Part shown: positions 1 to 5,120 of the stretch, in pieces | Layout of the letters: every line of letters begins with the position of its first letter | How positions within the stretch are numbered: position 1 is the first letter of the stretch | Origin: Deltaproteobacteria bacterium | Lineage (GTDB): Bacteria; Desulfobacterota; UBA8473 | DNA length: 5,178 nucleotides | Direction: 5' to 3' | Assembly (NCBI GenBank): GCA_030621455.1 | Contig: JAUXHQ010000172.1 | Span: forward strand, 1-5,178 | Made by a program: the position numbers and the translations under genes | Notes under the pieces: generated by a model | What the model was told of the DNA's origin: nothing | The model's database searches: none | What the model saw: only the letters and a program-made list of their open reading frames with translations

Positions 1-284
1 TCAGCACAACAGCCAAGCCCTTCTATGCACTCTTTGTCGATACCAGAGGAAACACAATTGATATGGCAATGATCTATGGGACATTTACTGAGGACCGCAT
101 CAGGGACATGATTGAGGAAAGTGGGATGAGAAAAAAAATCGATCACAGAGAGATGGTCATTCCGGGATTGGCCGGACCTCTGGAGAATGAGATAATGCGG
201 CTTACAGGGTGGCATGTGAATGTGGGACCTGTCTGTTGTGGGGAGCTTCCTCTCCACTTTGGGGAGGAATGGATCATACCATAA
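1..284 (+). CDS. C-terminal fragment of an AcsC/CdhE-like corrinoid iron-sulfur protein subunit (CODH/acetyl-CoA synthase gamma)
   Basis: The reading frame is open from the left edge (first full codon at base 3) to a TAA at 282-284, giving about 93 residues without a native start. The readable protein begins STTAKPFYALFVDT and continues through VIPGLAGPLENEI, LTGWHVNVGP and GELPLHFGEEW. This order (a 'VDT.G' strand, an 'IPG.A..L..E' helix, then 'GW.V.VGP....ELP') is what I know from the end of the large subunit of the corrinoid iron-sulfur protein. That protein carries the methyl group between methyl-tetrahydrofolate and acetyl-CoA synthase in the Wood-Ljungdahl pathway. The first internal ATG (63) lies mid-domain and is not the likely start. 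The N-terminal 4Fe-4S motif and TIM barrel lie outside the window, so a full-length AcsC cannot be told from a shorter paralog. The gene converges with the synthetase gene on the other strand and ends at the first base of a hairpin. Assignment is by remembered family pattern only. Confidence 0.6.
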   Translation, partial: STTAKPFYALFVDTRGNTIDMAMIYGTFTEDRIRDMIEESGMRKKIDHREMVIPGLAGPLENEIMRLTGWHVNVGPVCCGELPLHFGEEWIIP

Positions 285-340
285 GGGACGAGGCCGAAAT
301 GACTTCCTCAAGTTGGCGCTCGGCTTTCGGCCTCGTCCCT
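284..340. terminator. Perfect 16-bp inverted repeat between convergent genes, probable bidirectional terminator or 3'-end hairpin
   Basis: AGGGACGAGGCCGAAA at 284-299 is exactly complementary to TTTCGGCCTCGTCCCT at 325-340, with a 25-nt loop (300-324). The left arm begins at the last base of the plus-strand stop codon. The right arm ends 10 bp from the stop of the minus-strand synthetase gene (351-353). One hairpin therefore sits directly after both stop codons, as expected of a shared terminator or mRNA-end stabiliser. Neither strand has a T-run after the stem, so classic intrinsic termination is not supported. A competing register (GCCGA 293-297 with TCGGC 320-324) is possible. Confidence 0.65.
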
Positions 341-350
341 GAGGGTAACC

Positions 351-1727
351 TTAGGTGTTCATGCTCTTCTTGCGGTAAAAGTCCCGAGAGGTTGCAAGGG
401 CCTTCACTGCTTCGTCTATCTCGGAAAAAACGGGAAAAGAGACGCTCTCTCTCAGCCTATCTACCCTATCCTTCCATCCCTGAAGAACAAAGGCAATGGG
501 TTTATTGTAACGTCTTATCAATTCCGATAAAAAAATCGTTGTGTTTACCATGAGTTCATGCTGTTGAACCAAATTGTAGGCAAAAACGAACAACATACCA
601 TCGAACTGGTCCTGTTTTATAGCATTTTCCAATATATACCAGTATGACTCAAAATTCCACAAGTCGCCAAGGTCAAGAGGGTTAGCGGTTTTTACTACCT
701 TTGCCCTGAAGAACTCTTCAACTCTCTTTAGGTATTCATCATTATACGGGGGCATCTCAAAGCCATATTTGACGCAGAAATCGGTGGCTATCACGCCGTG
801 ACCCCCGGAACGGGAGACAACCGCGAGCCTGTTTCCATTGAGCTTTGGTAATATGAATGCCTTTGCATAGTTTACCGCCTCATTGATGGTTCCCGCCCTG
901 ACGATCGGACCCTGCCGGCATATGGCGTCAATGAGTCTATCGTCATTGGCTATGGCAGCGGTATGAGAATCGGCGACTTCCGCCGTAGCCCCAAACCGGC
1001 TCACCTTATGGAGTATGATGGGTTTCGTAGATGACTGTGCCAGTTCCAGGAGCCTTTTTCCCATCTTCAACCCCTCTGAATGGACACAAATGACCTGGGT
1101 CCATGGATCTTCCAAGAGGTACTCTATAAAATCAGTCTCTTCCAGATCGAGCTTATTGCCCATGCTCACCCATTTGTTAACCCCTATGTTTTCCGCAAAG
1201 AGATGCATGAGGTAACTGTTGGCCACACCCCCGCTTTGGGAGAGGATCGATACGGGACCTATCTTAAGGGGAGGTATGGCCGAGAAGGGCAGACAGAGCC
1301 CGATCTCACTGTTGATCACCCCGATACAGTTAGGTCCTATCAATCTGACATCATATCTTCTGGCCTGCGCCAGTATCTCTGTCTCAAGGTCAACGTTTTC
1401 ACTGTTGAATTCCCTGAATCCGCCTGTAGCTATATAGATAACCTTTGCCCCTTTCTTGCCGCATTGACCAACGAGATCCGGCACGGTTCTGGCGGGTGTG
1501 ATCATGGCGGCAAAGTCTATATTCTCCGGTATATCCAGCACGGACGGATATACCGTCAATCCGAAGATACTGCCCCCCTTCGGACCCACTGGGAACACCT
1601 CACCCTGAAAGTGATGGTCCAGAAGGTTCTGGACTATGTTTTTGCCCATATTGTCCCTCGATTCGGAGGCGCCGATTACCGCCACGTTTCGAGGATAGAA
1701 AACAGTTCCGATCACGTCATTTATCAT
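351..1727 (-). CDS. ADP-forming acyl-CoA synthetase (acetate--CoA ligase type), stand-alone alpha subunit
   Basis: The 458-aa protein matches the alpha subunit of NDP-forming acyl-CoA synthetases, which interconvert acyl-CoA + ADP + Pi and acid + CoA + ATP through a phosphohistidine. Three domains can be followed. A CoA-binding Rossmann fold spans about 8-130 (NVAVIGASES, GPNC at 131-134). A succinyl-CoA-ligase-like domain spans about 150-290 (SQSGG at 163-167, MGNK, SEG with Glu218, SHTAA with His255). A C-terminal ligase-CoA domain spans about 298-450 (SRSGGHG, NPLDL at 349-353). From knowledge of the family, His255 is the phosphorylated residue and Glu218 its partner; both are present, so activity is expected. 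Length fits separate alpha subunits (about 460 aa) rather than the roughly 700-aa alpha-beta fusion, and no ATP-grasp beta gene is in view. The start ATG is preceded by GAGGA with a 7-nt spacer. It is last in the minus-strand set, 137 bp after the macrodomain gene. The acyl substrate is unknown. Confidence 0.88.
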   Translation of the reverse strand: MINDVIGTVFYPRNVAVIGASESRDNMGKNIVQNLLDHHFQGEVFPVGPKGGSIFGLTVYPSVLDIPENIDFAAMITPARTVPDLVGQCGKKGAKVIYIATGGFREFNSENVDLETEILAQARRYDVRLIGPNCIGVINSEIGLCLPFSAIPPLKIGPVSILSQSGGVANSYLMHLFAENIGVNKWVSMGNKLDLEETDFIEYLLEDPWTQVICVHSEGLKMGKRLLELAQSSTKPIILHKVSRFGATAEVADSHTAAIANDDRLIDAICRQGPIVRAGTINEAVNYAKAFILPKLNGNRLAVVSRSGGHGVIATDFCVKYGFEMPPYNDEYLKRVEEFFRAKVVKTANPLDLGDLWNFESYWYILENAIKQDQFDGMLFVFAYNLVQQHELMVNTTIFLSELIRRYNKPIAFVLQGWKDRVDRLRESVSFPVFSEIDEAVKALATSRDFYRKKSMNT

Positions 1728-1864
1728 TCTGACTTCCTCATTTCTTTCAACCTGTGCAGTTACTCAACCCCAATGTCTTGAAGTGTCTCTGATGAATAAG
1801 TGAACAGCATTGGGTTAAGCAGCCGGCAAGCGGTAAACCTGACCAACTGCACAGTCGTTTTTTT
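1728..1864 (-). promoter_or_regulatory. 137-bp spacer with leader of the synthetase gene
   Basis: This is the only long gap inside the minus-strand gene set. It holds two nested inverted repeats (outer 1752-1761/1845-1854, inner 1766-1775/1808-1816), an A-run on the minus strand right after the macrodomain stop, and the GAGGA ribosome binding site at 1735-1739. I could not find a convincing -35/-10 pair reading toward the synthetase gene. It may be a processed operon spacer, an attenuator-like leader or the site of a separate promoter. Confidence 0.4.
1752..1854. repeat. Nested inverted repeats in the synthetase leader
   Basis: CTGTGCAGTT at 1752-1761 is the exact reverse complement of AACTGCACAG at 1845-1854. 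Inside it, AACCCCAATG at 1766-1775 pairs with CATTGGGTT at 1808-1816 with one bulged C. On RNA from the minus strand this could fold as a long stem-loop with an internal 32-nt loop, ending just before the synthetase ribosome binding site. The complementarity is read directly from the sequence; the regulatory meaning is inference. Confidence 0.5.
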
Positions 1865-2395
1865 TCAAACAATACTTTTGAGTGCCTTCTCGTATTCCTC
1901 ATATGCCTGCCGCCCAAAGAGGACAAAGCGAACCGTTTTAATATCGGTCTTCTCTTTCAGGTAATCCGTCACGGTCTTTAATGCGATATTGGCAGCCTCT
2001 GCCAAAGGATACCCATAGGCCCCGGTACTGATAGAAGGAAAAGCTATACTCTTCAATCCTTTTGATGAGGCAAGTTTGAGACTTTCCTTGTACGCGCTCG
2101 CCAGAAGCCCGGCTTCATTCTTCATTCCTCCCCTGTATATGGGGCCTACAGTATGGATCACGTGTTTGACATCGAGTTTCCCCCCGGTAGTGATTACCGC
2201 TTTTCCGGTGGGACACCCGCCGATCTTTCTGCACTCCTCCATAATGGCCGGGCCGCCGGCCCGGTGAATCGCACCGTCTACACCCCCACCGCCCGCCAAC
2301 CTTGAATTGGCTGCATTGACAATAGCATCGGTTTTCTCTTTGGTTATGTCTCCTTCCACGAGGAAGACGATAGACTCGTTTACCTTGATATCCAT
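1865..2395 (-). CDS. ymdB: YmdB-type macrodomain protein (O-acetyl-ADP-ribose deacetylase / ADP-ribosyl hydrolase)
   Basis: The 176-aa protein is a single macrodomain, nearly the same length as E. coli YmdB (about 177 aa), and has its diagnostic blocks in order. These are GDIT (15-18), DAIVNAAN (23-30), GGGGVDGAIHRAGG (35-48), CPTGKAVIT (61-69), HTVGPIYRGG (81-90), NEAGLL and FPSISTGAYGYP (119-130). Enzymes of this family bind ADP-ribose and hydrolyse O-acetyl-ADP-ribose, and often remove mono-ADP-ribose from acidic side chains. Asn30 and Asp40 correspond to the YmdB active-site Asn25 and Asp35, so catalytic activity is expected. It is a cytoplasmic protein without signal or membrane segments. 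The start ATG lies 18 bp after the HD gene stop, behind a G6 run rather than a normal Shine-Dalgarno. That spacing implies cotranscription and possibly translational coupling with the HD gene. Family assignment is secure; the physiological substrate here is not known. Confidence 0.93.
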   Translation of the reverse strand: MDIKVNESIVFLVEGDITKEKTDAIVNAANSRLAGGGGVDGAIHRAGGPAIMEECRKIGGCPTGKAVITTGGKLDVKHVIHTVGPIYRGGMKNEAGLLASAYKESLKLASSKGLKSIAFPSISTGAYGYPLAEAANIALKTVTDYLKEKTDIKTVRFVLFGRQAYEEYEKALKSIV

Positions 2396-2413
2396 GGTAT
2401 CCCCCCACTTCTC
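2396..2413 (-). promoter_or_regulatory. G6-type ribosome binding site for the macrodomain gene
   Basis: On the minus strand the 18-nt gap between the HD stop codon and the macrodomain ATG contains GTGGGGGGATACC. The six Gs (2401-2406) end 5 nt before the ATG, where a Shine-Dalgarno should be. They can pair with the anti-SD only partly, with a G:U pair in place of the usual A, so initiation may lean on ribosomes finishing the HD gene. No better in-frame start with a standard site is visible. Confidence 0.45.
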
Positions 2414-3607
2414 TTAATCAAAATCAGCGAAGATCTCTCCAATATTGAGACCCCCGATATCAAATCGGGGCTTTTGATATTGTTTCTTTATGGATGCCTT
2501 GGCATAATCCAGATCAGGGCTCTTGCTTCCATTTTTAATGGCGGAATATGCTTCTATAAATGCGGACAAATCGTCCGCTACCTTTACCAGCTCTCCATCC
2601 CTTGGATTGAATTCATCTCCATCATACCTGTCGCTAATGTCGTTGCTCTTTACCATTGTTGTCTTGTTGTCAATTCTCACAGTACTCGTGAATTCATCCT
2701 CAGTAAACATCTTGATTTCATCGTGCCATTCCGATGGGATCATACTGTATACCTCTCTCATCTGTTCCATTTCATACTGCTTTATTAGACGGCTCAAGCC
2801 CTTTACGGATTTCTTGACCGGAGAGATTATGTCCCGGGTAAGGACCTCAGGCAGATCATGGAATAATCCGGTAAAGTAGTTATTTATACACCTTCTCCTG
2901 CAGCCTTTTATCTCAAGGGTAAAGAGGTACGACAGTATGGCAACCATCAACATATGCCCCAGGACATATGTTTTTGGGATTCTGTGTATATGGCCCCATC
3001 TTACCTGAAACCTCAGTTGGCCGCACAGGTCTACGAAGTCCCTCAGTCTATGATACATTACCAGTTGCGCCATACCCTCCAGATCATAATTCTTTTCCTG
3101 TTCTATCCGAAGGCTCTTCTTTATATCCTCTATCTCATAGCTTTCGGGGTTTGCGCGTTCTATGATGTTGAACTCCCACTTGGTGGCGTAAAAATGTGCT
3201 GCGTCTAAGATCCTTCTATTAATATTGCCTGGCGCCTCCGAAAAGAAGTGGTTTGTGAACCTTTCGCAGAATTCATCACCGAGAGGTGATATGATTGACT
3301 CCAATTCTTTGAAAACCCATTGATTCAGTTCTCTGTACTTGGCCTTATCCTCTTTAATTCTATGAAAGATCTGGGGTTTTATGTCTGTGACAACAAGGCG
3401 CTGCAGGAATTCGAAGAGGCCGCCTTCAATGACCTCTATCCAATCAAATTCATCCTTGTCCTCTTCATATTTGCCGAGAGTGTAAGCGATTATCATTTTG
3501 TGGGCTTGTTTATCGAGTTCCGTCAATTCCACCGGCCTGATCTTGTCATTCCATCTCTGCATACTGGCGGCATCGAGGACCCTCAAAAGTAATGCTTTCC
3601 TGATCAT
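2414..3607 (-). CDS. HD-domain protein with YfbR-like phosphohydrolase C-terminus and a probable degenerate N-terminal HD repeat
   Basis: The C-terminal half (about 190-397) carries the signature of the YfbR-type HD phosphohydrolases, which are metal-dependent 5'-deoxynucleotidases. RW is at 203-204, a His in LGHMLMVA (His218), FHDLPEVLTRD with His250-Asp251 and Glu254, and a last metal ligand in VADDLSAF (Asp345). E. coli YfbR has the same order and near-identical spacing (R18, W19, H33, H68-D69, E72, D137), so this half should bind metal and cleave a nucleotide phosphate. YfbR is about 200 aa; this protein is twice that. The first half repeats the same pattern weakly (RW 18-19, His36, GLFEFLQRLVVTDI 63-76, AAHFYA 136-141) with the HD pair replaced by Glu66-Phe67. 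No membrane or signal segment is evident. The start has a strong GGGAGGA site, 38 bp after the dehydrogenase stop; the macrodomain gene follows 18 bp downstream. HD superfamily assignment is strong; substrate is unknown, and regulation of nucleotide pools or removal of damaged nucleotides is inference. Confidence 0.8.
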   Translation of the reverse strand: MIRKALLLRVLDAASMQRWNDKIRPVELTELDKQAHKMIIAYTLGKYEEDKDEFDWIEVIEGGLFEFLQRLVVTDIKPQIFHRIKEDKAKYRELNQWVFKELESIISPLGDEFCERFTNHFFSEAPGNINRRILDAAHFYATKWEFNIIERANPESYEIEDIKKSLRIEQEKNYDLEGMAQLVMYHRLRDFVDLCGQLRFQVRWGHIHRIPKTYVLGHMLMVAILSYLFTLEIKGCRRRCINNYFTGLFHDLPEVLTRDIISPVKKSVKGLSRLIKQYEMEQMREVYSMIPSEWHDEIKMFTEDEFTSTVRIDNKTTMVKSNDISDRYDGDEFNPRDGELVKVADDLSAFIEAYSAIKNGSKSPDLDYAKASIKKQYQKPRFDIGGLNIGEIFADFD

Positions 3608-3645
3608 TGTTCCTCCCGGTAACTAAACCATCCGTTTACGTCCAC
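3608..3645 (-). promoter_or_regulatory. 38-bp operon spacer with strong Shine-Dalgarno for the HD gene
   Basis: The gap between the dehydrogenase stop (3646-3648) and the HD start (3607) contains GGGAGGAACA directly before the ATG on the minus strand, an essentially ideal ribosome binding site with short spacing. It fixes the HD gene start. No terminator-like hairpin or promoter is visible in these 38 bases, which supports cotranscription of the two genes. Confidence 0.6.
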
Positions 3646-5013
3646 TCACTTCACAAAAACGGTTTTGATATTTACAAACTCCTTGATCCCGTAATGAGAC
3701 AACTCGCGACCATACCCGCTTTCCTTCACACCTCCGAAGGGCAGACGGGGATCAGACTTGACAAAGGTGTTAACGAAACAGCAGCCCGCATCAAGCTCGT
3801 CTGCCGCAATCCTTTCTCCCTTTGCCACATCCTTGGTGAAGATGGCCGCACCAAGACCAAATACGGAATCATTTGCCACCCTGATCGCTTCTTTCTCATC
3901 CTTCACTGAGATGATTGATGCCACCGGTCCGAATAACTCCTCTTCGTATGCAGGCATACCTCTCTTGACATCTGTGAGGACAGTGGGAGGATAAAAGGCG
4001 CCTCTGTGCGCTGGAACCTTACCGCCAAGAAGACATTTTGCACCTTTTTCAACACTCATGATTACTTGCCGGTGAACCTGATCCCTCAGGTCGTGCCTGG
4101 CCAAAGGACCCAGTGCCGTGTACTCCTCCATTGGATCGCCGACCTTTAAAGCACGCATACGCTGCACCAGAAGCTCCTCAAACCGCTGTCTAAGGGGCTC
4201 GACTATGACAAACCGCTTTGCTGAGATGCAACTCTGTCCGGAGTTGTTAAGCCTGCTTGCGACACATGCCGTCACCGCAACCTCAGGGTCGGCATCCTCC
4301 AAGATCACATATGGGTCACTGCCCCCCAGTTCGAGGACTGTCTTTTTGATCATTTCACCCGCCTTCCCGGAAACAGCCTTGCCCGCAGGTACACTCCCGG
4401 TAAGGGTGACTGCCTTGACCCTTGAATCCTCTATGATTGTTTCAACTTTATTGTTCCTGACGAGTAATGTTCTGAGGACATTCTGAGGAAACCTTGCTTT
4501 GCGGAAGACATCCTCAATGGCCAAAGCACAACCCGGGACGTTTGAAGCGTGCTTTACGATACTCGTATTACCGGCCATAAGAGCGGGCGCGCTGAAACGA
4601 AAAACCTGCCAAAAAGGGAAATTCCAGGGCATTACCGCGAGTATGACGCCCAATGGTTTGCAAGTGACAAAGCTCCTGGTTGCGTCCGTCTCTATGATTT
4701 CGTCCGCCAGGAACTTCTCGGCGTTTTCTGCGTAGTAGTCGCAGACCCGGGCACATTTTTCTATTTCCGCCCTGCCGTCCTTTATGGGTTTGCCCATCTC
4801 TTGGGCCATCAACATCGTATATTCACGCGAATTATCTAGCAAGATACCGGCAGCTCTCCTCATCAGCTCTGACCGCTTCGCAAAGCTCGTTTTTCGCCAC
4901 CCTGAAAAGGCTTCATGTGATTCCGTGATCACCATTGCCACCTCTTCCGCCGTCATCTCTTCGTACTTCCTGATCACTTCTCCAGTTGCCGGATTCACTG
5001 CTTTAATCATCAT
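3646..5013 (-). CDS. NAD(P)-dependent aldehyde dehydrogenase, succinate-semialdehyde dehydrogenase (Sad/YneI) type
   Basis: The 455-aa protein is a complete member of the aldehyde dehydrogenase superfamily, oxidising an aldehyde to a carboxylate with NAD(P). Visible landmarks are VNPATGEVI at the N-terminus, MPWNFPFWQVFR (128-139, with the oxyanion-hole Asn131), VKHASNVP (cofactor-binding Lys154), a GS turn at 206-207, LELGGSDP with general-base Glu228, NSGQSC with catalytic Cys262, EELFGPV (358-364) and the ending GYGRELS..GIKEFVNIKTV. The PWNFPFWQ block, the short length and this C-terminus are typical of the Sad/YneI branch of succinate-semialdehyde dehydrogenases rather than the longer GabD. 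All catalytic residues are intact. Substrate is likely succinate semialdehyde or a related short aldehyde, but this cannot be proved from sequence. It opens the minus-strand operon. The gene begins ATGATG; a weak GAGA lies 4 nt before the first ATG and 7 nt before the second, so the true start may be 5010 (454 aa). Confidence 0.92.
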   Translation of the reverse strand: MMIKAVNPATGEVIRKYEEMTAEEVAMVITESHEAFSGWRKTSFAKRSELMRRAAGILLDNSREYTMLMAQEMGKPIKDGRAEIEKCARVCDYYAENAEKFLADEIIETDATRSFVTCKPLGVILAVMPWNFPFWQVFRFSAPALMAGNTSIVKHASNVPGCALAIEDVFRKARFPQNVLRTLLVRNNKVETIIEDSRVKAVTLTGSVPAGKAVSGKAGEMIKKTVLELGGSDPYVILEDADPEVAVTACVASRLNNSGQSCISAKRFVIVEPLRQRFEELLVQRMRALKVGDPMEEYTALGPLARHDLRDQVHRQVIMSVEKGAKCLLGGKVPAHRGAFYPPTVLTDVKRGMPAYEEELFGPVASIISVKDEKEAIRVANDSVFGLGAAIFTKDVAKGERIAADELDAGCCFVNTFVKSDPRLPFGGVKESGYGRELSHYGIKEFVNIKTVFVK

Positions 5014-5025
5014 GATTTCTCATAC

Positions 5026-5041
5026 TGTCGCGGTCACACAA
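5026..5041. promoter_or_regulatory. Diverged copy of the TTGTG/CACAA motif (copy B)
   Basis: The 14 bases GCGGTCACACAAAA at 5030-5043 match GCGGTTACACAAAA at 5109-5122 with one difference. The left arm of the palindrome is not conserved here. The site falls between the candidate -10 element and the start codon, where a bound protein would block transcription. Its value depends on copy A being a real operator. Confidence 0.3.
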
Positions 5042-5051
5042 AATCCTGTGG

Positions 5052-5081
5052 ATTATTTGGGCATCCTTCATGCAATATCAA
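5052..5081 (-). promoter_or_regulatory. Candidate sigma-70-type promoter for the dehydrogenase operon
   Basis: On the minus strand, TTGATA (5081-5076, one mismatch to TTGACA) is followed after 18 bp by AATAAT (5057-5052, one mismatch to TATAAT). The implied transcription start is near 5045, giving a leader of about 30 nt before the ATG pair at 5013. The match is good, but such pairs occur by chance in A+T-rich DNA. Confidence 0.4.
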
Positions 5082-5104
5082 AAGTAGTTTACACTTTTCC
5101 TAAC

Positions 5105-5120
5105 TTGTGCGGTTACACAA
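5105..5120. promoter_or_regulatory. Palindromic operator candidate TTGTG-N6-CACAA (copy A)
   Basis: TTGTGCGGTTACACAA is an interrupted palindrome with 5-bp arms. It lies upstream of the candidate -35 element, centred roughly 67 bp before the predicted start site, a position used by activators. A related sequence recurs at 5026-5041 and at 1752-1767, both just ahead of gene starts. The half-sites recall Rex or CRP sites, but the spacing is 2 bp shorter than either consensus, so the binding protein is unknown. Confidence 0.35.

Noticed and set aside
209..553. A 114-codon plus-strand frame crossing the hairpin.
   Set aside because: It overlaps the end of the AcsC-like frame, runs through the inverted repeat and into antisense of the synthetase gene, and has low-complexity Ser/Arg-rich composition typical of a spurious frame.
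1080..1781. A 233-codon open frame on the plus strand.
   Set aside because: It lies almost wholly antisense to the well-supported synthetase gene, gives no recognisable domain, and lacks a convincing ribosome site; it is a shadow of the opposite frame.
1845..1865. Eight T residues (1858-1865) after an inverted-repeat arm, as a plus-strand intrinsic terminator.
   Set aside because: The partner arm is over 80 nt away, no compact stem precedes the T-run, and no plus-strand gene lies upstream to be terminated.
2115..2408. A 97-codon minus-strand frame starting at a GTG upstream of the macrodomain gene.
   Set aside because: It is out of frame with, and overlaps, the clear macrodomain coding sequence and has Gly/Arg-rich composition without a domain.
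5105..5120. Assigning the palindrome to Rex or CRP.
   Set aside because: The arms fit but the spacing is 6 bp, not the 8 bp between TTGTG and CACAA (Rex) or between TGTG and CACA (CRP), so naming the regulator would overreach.
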